A stretch of 51,128 nt of DNA, taken from Saccoglossus kowalevskii (lineage: Eukaryota; Hemichordata; Enteropneusta; Harrimaniidae). The stretch lies in contig NW_003119429.1 in assembly GCF_000003605.2 (NCBI RefSeq), positions 268,058 to 319,185 of the forward strand. The letters are read 5' to 3'. The translations under genes were made by a program, and so were the position numbers. Below the pieces are notes generated by a model. The model was not told the origin of the DNA and did not search any database. It was given only the letters and a program-made list of their open reading frames with translations. Below, one piece after another: positions 12,231 to 22,979 of the stretch (positions within the stretch are counted from its first letter, which is position 1; every line of letters begins with the position of its first letter).

Positions 12231-12374
12231 CACGAAGAACATAGAACACTTTCCTTGGGTATTTGAAACCAAAAATTGTCATTCCAGCTCAGCAGGCAAT
12301 CATCGACGGCCTTATACTTAGATGACAATTTCGGTTTCAAATACCCCGGCTTATAGTGTTCTAGGTTCTTCGTG
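12231..12374. repeat. Long inverted repeat (hairpin) with ~52-bp arms
   Basis: The arm at 12,231-12,282 starts CACGAAGAACATAGAACACT and ends AATTGTCAT. It pairs with 12,322-12,374, which starts ATGACAATTTCGG and ends TTCTTCGTG. The loop is about 39 nt. Arm identity is high with a few mismatches. It may be a foldback MITE or a transcribed hairpin, and lies about 140 bp upstream of the Mab-21-like relic. Confidence 0.75.
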
Positions 12375-12513
12375 TAACTCGGTGTTCGTATGCACATGTG
12401 CGCCAGCTGACTGTACATGGCGCCTCAAAAAGACGTATTTTACAGAATTTCTTACTTTGTGTAAACAGATTAGCACTTATCTAGACACTTACATTTGTTT
12501 CAAATATTTCACC

Positions 12514-13126
12514 AGGTTCTTCGGACACGGTTACTGTATTGAAGGTGCAACACGGTGACCGCATGTACAACATTGAATTGGTACCGTGAATATGGCAGAG
12601 CGATTGGCCACCGACCGCTGAAGGGTGGGGCAACGAAACTCACGGCTGAAGAGGTGAAAGAAGTCAGGAAATTTGGTTTTCAGCTACTCTGTGTCCCGTG
12701 GACGCCGACGATGGCAACCTGTGGCATCTCTCGTTCTGCCGTGAAGAGAAATTTCTTCTCAAGCACTCGAATATCGACTCCGTGAATGGTAGACGGAAAC
12801 AGTGCGAACGTATCTTGAAGACCATCCGTGAGGCCATCCGAGAAGCTTTCCTCCCACTTGTTTCTTACCACATCAGAACTGTTTTCCTCCACGAGAGTAT
12901 GAAATTCCCCGATCCGTGCCAATGGACGTAAGACAAACTTGGAGAAAGATTCAGGGGACTACTACCAAGTCTGATATATTCTTTAGAAAAAGGAAGGTAC
13001 CCCCACTTTTTCGTCCGTGGTTGCAATTTGTTTGGATACTACTCGCAGGCAGACTTGAGTCTTGTTGCAGTTCTTTTGAGAGATATCCTGGGAAGTGTTA
13101 CAAACCTTCCCGGTGTGTGCAAATAG
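12514..13126 (+). pseudogene. Mab-21-like (cGAS/MAB21 fold) 3' exon, inactivated
   Basis: Conceptual translation with frame changes recovers the C-terminal part of the Mab-21 family in the expected order. HGDRMYNIELVP is followed by a WPPTAEGWGNET block, then EEVKEVRKFGFQLLCVP, then LWHLSFCREEKFLLKH, then RKQCERILKTIREAI, then LVSYHIRTVFLHES and finally RYPHFFVRGCNLF. The Mab-21 C-terminal hallmarks (W-x-L-S-F, the SYHI/LKT stretch and the PHFF block) are clear. Lesions are TGA at 12,587-12,589, a frame change near 12,640, a second near 12,695 and TAA at 12,929-12,931; the frame closes at TAG 13,124-13,126. A splice acceptor (ATTTCACCAG) precedes 12,514. No nucleotidyltransferase-domain exon was found upstream. 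It could be an exon of a decayed paralogue; several separate lesions make sequencing error unlikely. Confidence 0.75.
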
Positions 13127-13516
13127 CTCGAATAATAAAGTCAACAAACAAACAGACACGCACCCTGCCTGTTGGCAGTCATAAACGAATATCACCGTAT
13201 ACATGTGTGCATATTAGTTATTGCATGGCAACTACCTTTCATGGTTATTAGTTCCCAATTTCGTATTGCAAGTTTTGTCTATTACCGGTATATACTGGAC
13301 ACATTTTTGTTTTTCACCAATATACCAAATATAATGTTTAACTATGAGTATAATGTATAATCGGCGCCGGTCTAGTGTTCGAATACTTCGATACTAGTGA
13401 TATTAGTATCATTTTTTTTTTATAATTAAACACTGTGTATCCTCGTTAGCGACTTTTAGTGTGTAGGGCGAATGAGTGTCAAACATTTAAGTTATACCAG
13501 AGGGTCTATGGTTTTA

Positions 13517-13678
13517 TTAAACTGACAAAACTGTCGAATCTGATATCGACTTGCCCGATCCGGTCTTCGTTGCAACAAACACATCATTTCCCTCAGATAC
13601 AGCACTAAGCGCTTTCTTTTGATGGTCAGTAAGCTCGTTCAGTAAGCTAGCAACACATTGATTTCTATATTCCACCAT
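13517..13678 (-). pseudogene. Superfamily-2 (RecQ-like) helicase N-terminal fragment, 53 codons
   Basis: An ATG-to-TAA frame on the minus strand encodes the start of a helicase ATPase core. The stretch LTDHQKKALSAVSEGNDVFV is followed by ATKTGSGKS. This reproduces the Q-containing motif 0 (HQxxAL) and the Walker A (GSGKS) at the spacing seen in RecQ and DEAD-box helicases. It stops 11 residues after GSGKS, and I found no DExH box, motif VI or other helicase exon nearby. It could be a captured exon in a transposon, a truncated gene copy, or the first exon of a gene whose other exons decayed. RecQ-like is the best guess; the superfamily call is firmer. Confidence 0.55.
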
Positions 13679-14945
13679 TTTAATTTTACCAAGTATGTGT
13701 CGTTTCTATCGTGAGTTCTGATTGGGTAATGCCAATGAGCCCAAGTGAATCTTATAATCGCTCGAGGGCGTGCGACAAACAGTAAATCGTGGTGAAATCT
13801 GCCAAGGGTTAATGTTGAGGCTTCGGCCGAATAAATGGTCCTCGGCTGGCGAAGATGCTTTCAGTCATAATTCAAGACAAATATAAGGCAAACGTATAGA
13901 GAATATAGCAAATTATCATTTTCTGTAATATTCTTGTGTAATCGGTAATTATGAAAAATATTTATGGGTGCACAGGCAATATACATTTCGTTGTGAATTA
14001 TTCTTAATATTAATTTCTGAATTATCTTGTCAAAATCAGTTTTTTCAGGCTTTTTCCTAAAAAAAAAAAACGGAAAGTCTTTATCAAAATACTGTAATGT
14101 ACGTGTCCATTACGCCAATATTAATTTTCACAGATTAGAACAACCCACACAAATTAAGAATAATTTTAATATTGCAGACGCCCCTTTAGTAACAGAAATT
14201 GTATCCAGAATGTCCCCTTCAATAGATGATTTTCCGTTCAACTGCGATATCTCGCGAGTTGCGTGAAAGACGCGCGCCGAACGTCTGCCGCAAAGATCGA
14301 AACATTTGATTTTGAACTTGAATGTCTTTAATTCGTAGCTCACACTCGAAAGGCCGATCTTTGACAGGGTAATACTGGTATTGCGTTTGAATACCCTTAC
14401 TTCTTCGAAATTGACCATCATCAAATATGTACAGCACATTATTAAGCATGGAAATGTCCCCCAAATACTTTCGCGTTTGTCGAATCCCACGCGATGTTTG
14501 TCGCCACTACTACGACGCTATGACCTTTTTTGTCCTGTTTTTTACGTTCGATTTCACGGATAATGCGGGATCTCGCAGTGAACGGAAAATGGTCTAATAA
14601 ATACTAATTTGTGCACTGCACTAAAGCATGTTATAGATATAAGCGATGCGCGTCTCAATCAGCAATAAAATGATATTGTTTTCCGATAATTTGCTGAACG
14701 TCGTAGCATGCGTGGTCATTCAGTAAACCTATTGCTAGTTTTTTCCTTTCTCAATACCACTCGTTAGCATACTGAATGTGACTATACCCGTGGTCACAGC
14801 ACTCATTTCACTCATCGATGACAACTACACTATCAACAAGATATTTATTAATGTTGATTTCAAACAGTGATGTAAACTTCGCAAACATGGTTGTAATTAC
14901 ACTATCAGGTTCCTTAAACTCTATGATTGACCACAGAGTAATGTA
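13679..14945. other. Intergenic DNA with a weak FLYWCH-like trace
   Basis: On the minus strand about 14,219-14,464 reads through with a region (FRRSKGIQTQYQYYPVKD, then FECELRIKD) whose aromatic, Cys and basic spacing recalls a degraded FLYWCH zinc finger, a fold found in MULE-type transposases. The signature is incomplete and the call tentative. Nothing else gene-like was found here. Confidence 0.25.
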
Positions 14946-15142
14946 CTGTAAAATACTTTATTTTAGCTAGAATTAATTTTCACTGAAAAAAAAAACATTT
15001 TGACTATTTTGTATAGAATTTATTTTCACTTATTTTGATGAGTTGAATTAAATTATAGAAAAAAAAAGATATTTTCACCAGACTTTATTTTCACTGACTC
15101 ACTGCAAAAATAAATTTCAAGTTAAAATAAAGTAATTTACAG
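14946..15142. mobile_element. TA-flanked MITE, copy B (197 bp), in the LamG gene 3' region
   Basis: The element starts CTGTAAAATACTTTATTTTAG and the inverted right end reads CTGTAAATTACTTTATTTTAA. It is flanked by TA at 14,944-14,945 and 15,143-15,144. It begins 7 bp downstream of the LamG-gene stop codon and carries AATAAA in that gene's sense (plus-strand TTTATT at 15,084-15,089, and another near 15,020), so it may form most of the 3' UTR. Confidence 0.8.
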
Positions 15143-15151
15143 TAATAAGAG

Positions 15152-18100
15152 TTAATTGTCTAACGCCGCAAACAGCCTATGCACGTCTTCTTGGTATAAT
15201 ACACGTCTGTAAAGTCTAAAATCATCGATGAATCCGTAGAAATCGCTACTCATGCGATTTACGGACGATTCACGTTGTCGACCACCATACGAATATTGAT
15301 TTGGGTCTTGGACGGGCAGCTTACCGCCAATAATTAATGACTGGTCAGTAGTCGTAATATCCCCAATGCAGCAGCTCTCATCGCCGGGTTGTTGGGCGCC
15401 ATCTAGGTAGAACTTCAACAGAGAACCGTCGTACGTCATGACCACGTGATGCCACACGTCATCAATGGCCAGGATGTTCTCGTAGGGATAAGTTGAAAAC
15501 TGACCAATCACCACCTCTGAAGATTTTGTATTGCGTGCTACTGTTTTAATAGCGCCCCCTATCCGTGAGCTAGCTCCTGCACGGATTTCCCAACTACGAT
15601 GCCACACAATGCTCTGTTCCTGCCTAAAATTTCCAGTGCGTTTGTAACGTAGACTAACGGAGAACTGATTTCCATAAGGATAGTTTTTAAGAAGGGCAAC
15701 TTCAATTTTATTTACTCCGTTAAACATCATTGCAGAACCAGACACCGCGTCTGACGGATCAACGCCTACCGCGCTATCATGATAATCAGCATGTCTCTGG
15801 TGACATGATTGGTCGGTGAAATCGTCATCAAAAGTGAAATGTGCCACTATGTATGGACTTTCACACTCACGTGGACCATGCAACGTATACAGATACTGTA
15901 CTTCTTCATATGTCAGGCTGGTGTTTAGAATCAACAACTCATCTATCAGTCCGTTGAAATACGACCCGGTGGATCCAACACCACCGCCACCGATAGTAAG
16001 AGGGGTGTCTCGCAACACCATGTGCTCGCAAGGTGTACCGTCAGTTTTCTGACGTTTTAGGCCATCCAGATAAAAGTCTAGTTTCGCCCCATTGAATGAG
16101 AACACGACATGGTGCCATGAATTGTGCTCGGCTAAAATGTTTTTGTATGTTTTGGAACGGTCGGAGCCACCACAGTTGAAAATACTAGCACCGAGCGCCT
16201 GGCCTGCCATTGACGTACCCATGTCAACACTCCAGCTACCGTAGTTTGAAGCTCCATTTGATAGAATGGTCGACACTGTAGCCCAGCCAGCAGTCCGCTT
16301 TACCCACACACTGACACTGAACGGATTCTCCCACGGGTAGAGACGAAAACTATCCACGTTAATTTTTCCATTTCCGCTGAATTTGGCAGCATTGCCATCA
16401 ACTCCACTCTTCGGTTTGAATTCGACGTCACCCACAATGTTTCCATCGTGACCGTTTCCAGCTGCGTCGTTGGCATTGTTGTCAAACTTGTAAAGAGCCA
16501 CCGTATGCTTCGTAATCTTGTCTTCATTAAAATGACAAAGAGAGAAAATACACTGTTAAATATACGAAAATAAACCAATAAATCAAAATTAAATAAATTC
16601 AGATTTACTTACGAACATAATTCTCGACTGACGCGTTTCCTAATTCAGATGCACCACGCGATGGGTGGCGTTTGCTTGTCCCTTTCTCAATACCTTCTTT
16701 CCCGTCCTTCTCAACTATAAACACAAAACAACATCTTTACCAAAAACGTCTTAAACACTGTTGAAACATAACTCGATTTTCAAAGTGTCATCTACAATTA
16801 CACGAAAAGAATGAAAAAAAAACACACAATATTAATAATACCTGTCGTGGTCTCACTTTGATGTGTCGCTTTTATCAACTTTCTAATAGGATCGTCGTTT
16901 CTGTCTCCGGTCTGCATACTCGGGGTACTACTACCTACAACAACATTAACGTTAAAACAAAACACGGGCTTCACAAACTATAGTATTTAGGGAAAACGCA
17001 AGTGTCTACATGACGGTGTGCATGAAAAGTGGATGTCACCAGTCTATCTATGTCACATTGGAGAATGTATATGTCATAATAGAGAACTATTGTTGCCACA
17101 ACTTGTTTGAATTCAATACTGTAACATAGATAATTTAGTTAAACTGTTACATGAAATAATGTTAAGTGGGTCACGTGTTACATTGTGATAGCTCTATAAG
17201 TGCTTGACATTACTTATCATCGTACTTATATTTGGGTCCCGTCATAGTTCGAGTAGAACAAGTCGATTTCAATCCTATATAACCTGGAATGTTACAGGTT
17301 TAAAGTCCAAAGCTCAGCTGCTGAGTTCAAGCAATTGTCACTAAACACTGGGCATGTTTGTATATATATGCACATGACTGAGTCTCTATCTTAAATGTTA
17401 TGGATTTGTAGACCTTGACCAACGGTATATTGCAAGTTCGCTTACAACATTGCTCATCAAGTTGTAAATTTCCAATGTCACATGTAATATTAAAACATTT
17501 AAATACGTTTGGCGATATTGCAAGTTAATTTGCGGCGATATTGATTTGTTCTAATTGTCTGTTTATGTATTTTTTTTTATATACATGTATCTAAAATTAG
17601 CAGAATTGAATATTTATCAATTCAATGTTGTTGATACAACGGTACGAGCACCTTTGCCTCAGAATTTATCGAAGTTTGCACTGGCTCCAAAAGGGCAATC
17701 GTATTCCACGGTTATGGAGATAAACTCCCATGATTACCTTCTCATGCACATGTTTAATGTTACTGTTTAGTCTTTAAAGCTTACGATGTTTAGCTTTCAG
17801 TTTATTCTTTTTATTGCATCCACAACACTTTCGAAGGAGCACCCAACAGTATTTTTTGATTCCTGTGCTGAGTGCTGAGATTATACGTAAAAGTTTTGTT
17901 GACGTTATGTTAGTTTATAATAGCCCACTACCAATTAATATACCGTGTATTTGTACATTCCAAATGATTGTATGTTTGTAGAGAACGAGTCAAATTTTAG
18001 ACATTTTAATTTTAGAGGGTCATATTTTAGGAACATCATGTGGGGGAGGTTTCTGACTTTCTGGCTCAAATACAGGTTGATTTCTATCGGCCCACCCCTC

Positions 18101-19006
18101 CTAGAAAAATTCATCAATTAGACTACAAGCAATGTACCAAATTGTGTGTATGTTTGAAACTGACTGTGAAGTATATAAATAGTGTTTGGTTGTTGTAACT
18201 GAAGCTTTACTAATAATGAATGAGTTATGCTAGGGTTTATTTTATTTTGAACGATTCTTTAGATCACTTAGCACTGGAAGGTGTACTCCACAGACCAGAT
18301 GGCTTTCAGTTAATATGCATTGTAAATCTAAAGATAAAATAATCAATGAAGCTGGAAAAGCTATGTTACACTGGATCTGCATATTAATAACGATCGCGTG
18401 GCCAATTACTATGAAGGTAAAATCACGCGTGGTTCTTTGAATATTTAAAATGCATTATAAGTAGACTTTTATTTTTTTTAAAATGGGTTGGGCGAAAATT
18501 AGGATGATTCTGAAACTATGCAGCGCCACCAGCGACACATACTAACGTGTTTTTTTTAATGCAACTAGAATATGGCGCATTCAACACACGTCAGTTTGAT
18601 TAATGGTGGGTTGTTTCTAACCTGTAGTTTTATACGGACTGGTAACAATATCGGGTTCTTCTTGAGCAGTATCCGGTTTGTATTCACCAGCACATTCCCG
18701 TCTCATCTCAGAAATCTCCGTTCCCATGGCAACAATCATATTCTGCATCACCTCCATCTGGTTTGTCAATTGTGCAACATCGGCTACAGACACGAACCGC
18801 TGTGAACTTCCTTCAACCGTCGAAGTGTCTTCCATGGTGATATAGGCGTCTTTTATGCCGGGGCACTGGTCATCTCCCGTGTCTCCAAAAATCGTGATTT
18901 TTGTAGCCACTGTACAAGGTGAACTTTCACTGCCACCGGAAACCACAGCATATGACATTGTCATGGCGAAACCCAAAAATAAACTGTGCCAGGTATAGCG
19001 AGCCAT
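15152..19006 (-). CDS. Secreted coiled-coil protein with two LamG/concanavalin-like domains
   Basis: Four exons on the minus strand (19,006-18,622; 16,934-16,842; 16,714-16,613; 16,521-15,152) join in frame through GT-AG introns, giving 1950 nt and 649 residues. Residues 1-24 (MARYTWHSLFLGFAMTMSYA...) form a signal peptide. Residues ~74-105 (VADVAQLTNQMEVMQNMIVA...) look like a short coiled coil that could oligomerise the protein. A low-complexity charged linker (exons 2-3) leads to two LamG_3-type jellyroll domains at ~201-408 and ~417-649. Each carries the family signature, SWHHVVFSFNGAKLDFYLDG and VWHHVVMTYDGSLLKFYLDG, and both sit in the last exon. The family often binds carbohydrate or matrix ligands, but nothing visible identifies this ligand. 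No transmembrane segment or catalytic motif is seen. It is likely extracellular; the gene name is unknown. Confidence 0.88.
16935..18621 (-). other. First intron of the LamG-domain gene
   Basis: A 1.7-kb intron between the signal-peptide/coiled-coil exon and the linker exon. The donor is CAG|GTTAG (GT complement at 18,620-18,621) and the acceptor is TTGTAG|GTAG. Its interior is AT-rich with no recognised element or second gene. Confidence 0.7.
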
Positions 19007-22000
19007 TTTGAATTAGGAACGCCCTTTGTTTCTAGCTAGCCGTGACGCGATGAAACCACGAAAACTGGGATACATGCCAAGTTAGTCGATACCTTATCGG
19101 AAAAAGGTCGATGTGTCATAATATATTGTTCTATAGCGCTTCGCCAAGATTTGTGATCCTTGTTTCAAAAATAACACATTCATTCTGATAAATTATTACG
19201 CTATATATCAAAAGTACGCTAATTATTGCTGCAAATATTGACGGCCGTTTAATGGCCACATTTCAATCCAAGACTCATTATAATATTCCGTCTGTGGGTG
19301 TTCAAGCATAATCCATCTTTTTGCCGCCAAGTCACGCTTTTTCATAATATAAACTATATCAAAATAAAATCATAACCATACAATACTTCAATGGGATTGA
19401 TATGGAACACTATACCGGTGAAATCAGAAAATGTATTTTTTAAACAGAATCGTCATTATATAAACCAACAATCTACATACATGTATCGAGTTTAAATTTT
19501 TTCGAAGTCCTCGGAAACCAAAAAAGATACAACCTTGTTGTTTTGGAAGTTTAACCTGAAACAGAATTCCTTAAATTATATCATGGCGTTTTAATTCTGG
19601 TTATAGCAGCGTGTGCCAAGTATACAGACTCACCCACTGATTCAACGTGTTTACAGCTATACTACTATATATAGTACAGCATTGTATAATATTATACAAC
19701 TATAATACAGCTGAATCATAACTTTCCTTTTGGAAGTTTTGAAATACTAGTTCAACATTGATAGCCTCAATTAATATGATTGTCCGAAATAAGTATACCG
19801 TCAGTTCTCATACTAAGGTAATTATAATATTCGTGACAACCTCAATTTGAGGGGACCGTCAAGACAATAAGTACGGGGAGTAAAATTTCTATCGTGCAGG
19901 GTCCATAGCGTTGGGAACATCTTTTGAAAGTTTTTAGATTTTTTGAGGTCTGGAAAGTATTTGAGTTGTCTTTAAATTACAGAAAAAATAAAAAAGTCTT
20001 TAAATGTCCTCATAGTTATTAATTTATTAATTTTCTCCAGGGAACTACCATATCCTCAGAACTTTGATGAGCTTTGGTGACGATGTTGGTCTGAATCAAG
20101 GGTCAAAACTGATGTCTTGGAAAAATTCATAAAAGTTTGGGAAAATGTCTGGAAAAGTCTTGGAAATCATTCAGCTCTTGGAGCTATGGACTCTGTTCGG
20201 GTGTTTATGTTTTGAGGGTTTAATTTGAAATTGTCACATATATCAAATTACAATGTACTAGTACATAATACAACTTGGAGATGTATGAAATAGTAGTTTA
20301 TATTCGAATCGTGAAACCGAAAACATATACATAAAAGTATATACATAAAATAATGACCCTATCTTCCAACCCATTATACTCAGAGCAGAACTAACGGTTT
20401 AATTGTAGTTACTGTGTGTTATATAACACAAAAACAGTCAATATAATGGAATTGCAATGTGTTGGTATTCCGTCACACTCGTTCGCTTTCAAAACCATAT
20501 CATGGAATCATCATTGAGAAAACCAATACACCTTTCCTCTAAATTGCGCCCTCTAGAGGCGATGCGCGACCAGAAGGCCGTTCTTACCACTAATTAAAAC
20601 TCCATAGACGACAATGTTAACATATGACGAGATTGCTATATGAAAATGACGAACAAAGTTGAAAACATGGCTCAAAAATGGGAAATCTACATGCCAGTGA
20701 TCAACCACATGAAAAAAACATGTTGGCCAGCTCAAACTCTTGCAAATCTCAGGTAAAAAAGACACACCTACTGTATTGGATTGCACCAAGAGAAATCACT
20801 GGAAAAACACCAAGACTAGAACATCCAAATACACACAGAATAAACCCACAGGTACACAGCCACTAAGTAGTAAACAAAAGACCACAAGTTGGTCTCTCCT
20901 TTGACCCAGGTGATCACGCCCTCAAACAGGGAGCACCTGAGAAAAAAAATATTTAAAAAATTTCATTGGTTCTTGCAAGGGGCTACGCACGGTCATTGGT
21001 TGATTAGTGGTATGAGACCTTTAAAGTGTTGATGTCGATTTGATCACAGGCACTTGCAACGCGAGTTTAGGGTTGGGTTAGGATTATAACTCCTATTGCA
21101 AGTGCCCCATGGTTTTGATCTGTAGTGGTCCATCAATCCCCACCCTGCAAATAACCAATCTTGCAACGTAAACTTTTGGCCATATAAAAATAATACAGAA
21201 GAATATTTGCCAGTCTGGGTATCATGTAAATTCTTCATTTGTTGGTTGGCTCTCAAAACATTTACTATACAGTTGGATATAAATTCATGTGTAGATCTCC
21301 ACTTTATTGTAAAAAGAATTAGTTAGCATATAAACATGGCAATTAACCTCAGCTCAGCAAAGATGGACACATACTCAACCATATACTATCTATGATGCAA
21401 AACATTATTTTCGTGCATTTGAGGATGTAATAATTAAGATAAAATTCCTAATTGTGTTATGGAAAATTGAACTTAAATATATTTTTTTACTGATGGAAGT
21501 TTTTTTATCTTTACTATCCTAATAGATTTTCTAAAGAGTACACACTCGCAAGTTGTTACCCAGCATCATGTGGTATAGCCCTTAACAAATTTACCACCTT
21601 ATGTGGAAATGGCCAAATCATTTAGGTATCAGAATTTAGCAAATTTGTGGTCCAAAATGGTTACAACATTTGATCAAATAGTAATAAAAAGCTAAGTGCA
21701 TTTATTCGCAAGCACATAGTGTTTGAACGAGTGAAACTGGTTGAGTAAAAATCTGTCAAAAGTGCGTGCGAGAATTTGGCTTTGAAAGGAGCCAAAATTA
21801 ATTGTTTCCAATTTGTAACTTACAAAACCAAGACCTATAATGCTGAAATGACTATCTTTATCCCATTTTATGATCACAGTTTCATATTCATTCAGAAATC
21901 CAAATTATGCCTGGAGATTTCAAAATCAGATTAGGAACCATTCATAAAACAGTGATGCAAAAATATGCATCATTCATTCAACCATGGAGGTATAAACACC

Positions 22001-22969
22001 TCCATGATTCAACACAAGTAGCAAACCAACCAAACATTTATTTCAATACATTTTATTCAACCCTAAAATAATAATTTTAGCTTTACATATTCCCCTCAAA
22101 TATTCTTCTCCTTTGGTTTGGCATTATTATCAGTATGTACACACAGTAAATTCAGCACAGGAGGGCCATTTCCAATAAAAATAATTCTTTCAGCAATTTT
22201 AAACAATGTACGGTAAAACAGCAGAGTATGGTAACCATTGATGTGCTTGATCATAAATACAATTCTTGAGAAAAATCAATCTTGCCAATGATTACACAAC
22301 CCTGACTTTAGACCCTCAGGATAAGAGTTTACTAAAATCTTGTAATAAACCATGTAATATAATTCTTATTTTTTTTTGTTTTTTTTTTTGAAACTGTGAA
22401 GGCAGCTACATTTATAGATCCAATAGATAGTTCTCAACCCAAAATTTTTGTATTCCATAATCCGAATGAGAAATAACACGTGGTAAACCAGATAGGGAAG
22501 GAGGGTATTTAAAATTTAAAATATACTCATATTCCAGTACAACTGCTAGTTCACATTACAAGTGACATATATGTAAATTTTGTAATTTTCAGGGAAAAAA
22601 AACCACCCAGCAAATCTGGAGGGTTGAAGATTAATTATATTCAGTAAATCTGCACCATCAATCCATCAAAGTTTATGAGATCCCAAGAACAGAGATCAGT
22701 TCAGATAAAAACCATTGGAGTAGACGATGATAGGCACATGCAGTCCCAATAGTCTATTATGAAAAAAGGCTGCTAACTCCATGTCCACATATTGTCTAAG
22801 CAGTTTATTGTCCATGATTCCCTTTTAAAACTAATGTCCACCAAGCCTAATAATGCAGATCCAGTCTTTTATTACACATATTTACGGTAGGTCATCAGGT
22901 TTTTTTGGGAGGTTCAGCAGTGTTGAGCAGTATACAACAGTTACAGTAGTCATAGTTCCAGTTCCTTTG
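19007..22969. other. Region between the LamG gene 5' end and the STX5 3' end
   Basis: Apart from the interspersed element at 19,897-20,195, I see no conserved gene. The LamG promoter must lie just above 19,006, but no clear TATA box was picked out. The part adjoining 22,970 is AT-rich and presumably holds the STX5 3' UTR. A donor-ended open stretch at 20,640-20,752 (+) is noted but not called as an exon. Confidence 0.5.
19897..20195. mobile_element. Interspersed element, copy 2 (CAGGGYCCATAGC ends)
   Basis: The left end is CAGGGTCCATAGCGTTGGGAA and the right end GCTATGGACTCTG, with internal blocks GGTCTGAATCAAGGGTCAAA and GGAAAAGTCTTGGAAA. It is homologous along its length to 11,620-11,899. 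The 8-bp flanks match only partly. Non-coding. Confidence 0.55.
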
Positions 22970-22970
22970 C

Positions 22971-22976
22971 TTTATT
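22971..22976 (-). promoter_or_regulatory. AATAAA hexamer just after the STX5 stop codon
   Basis: In the sense of STX5 the sequence reads TGA, GG, then AAATAAAGC, so a canonical poly(A) hexamer starts 3 nt after the stop. If used, cleavage would give a 3' UTR of only about 20-30 nt. Further hexamers occur downstream, so use of this one is unproven. Confidence 0.4.
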
Positions 22977-22979
22977 TCC

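Noticed and set aside
12680..12922. Minus-strand open frame of 80 codons
   Set aside because: It is the antisense shadow of the Mab-21-like relic, whose family motifs are on the plus strand.
14128..14490. Minus-strand open frame of 120 codons
   Set aside because: Overlaps another frame with the better (though weak) domain signal, shows no motif and has no splice support.
20640..20752. Possible exon beginning ATGAAAATGACG and ending at AG|GTAAAA
   Set aside because: It is 38 residues with no known domain, a stop just upstream and no partner exon. A chance donor is as likely.
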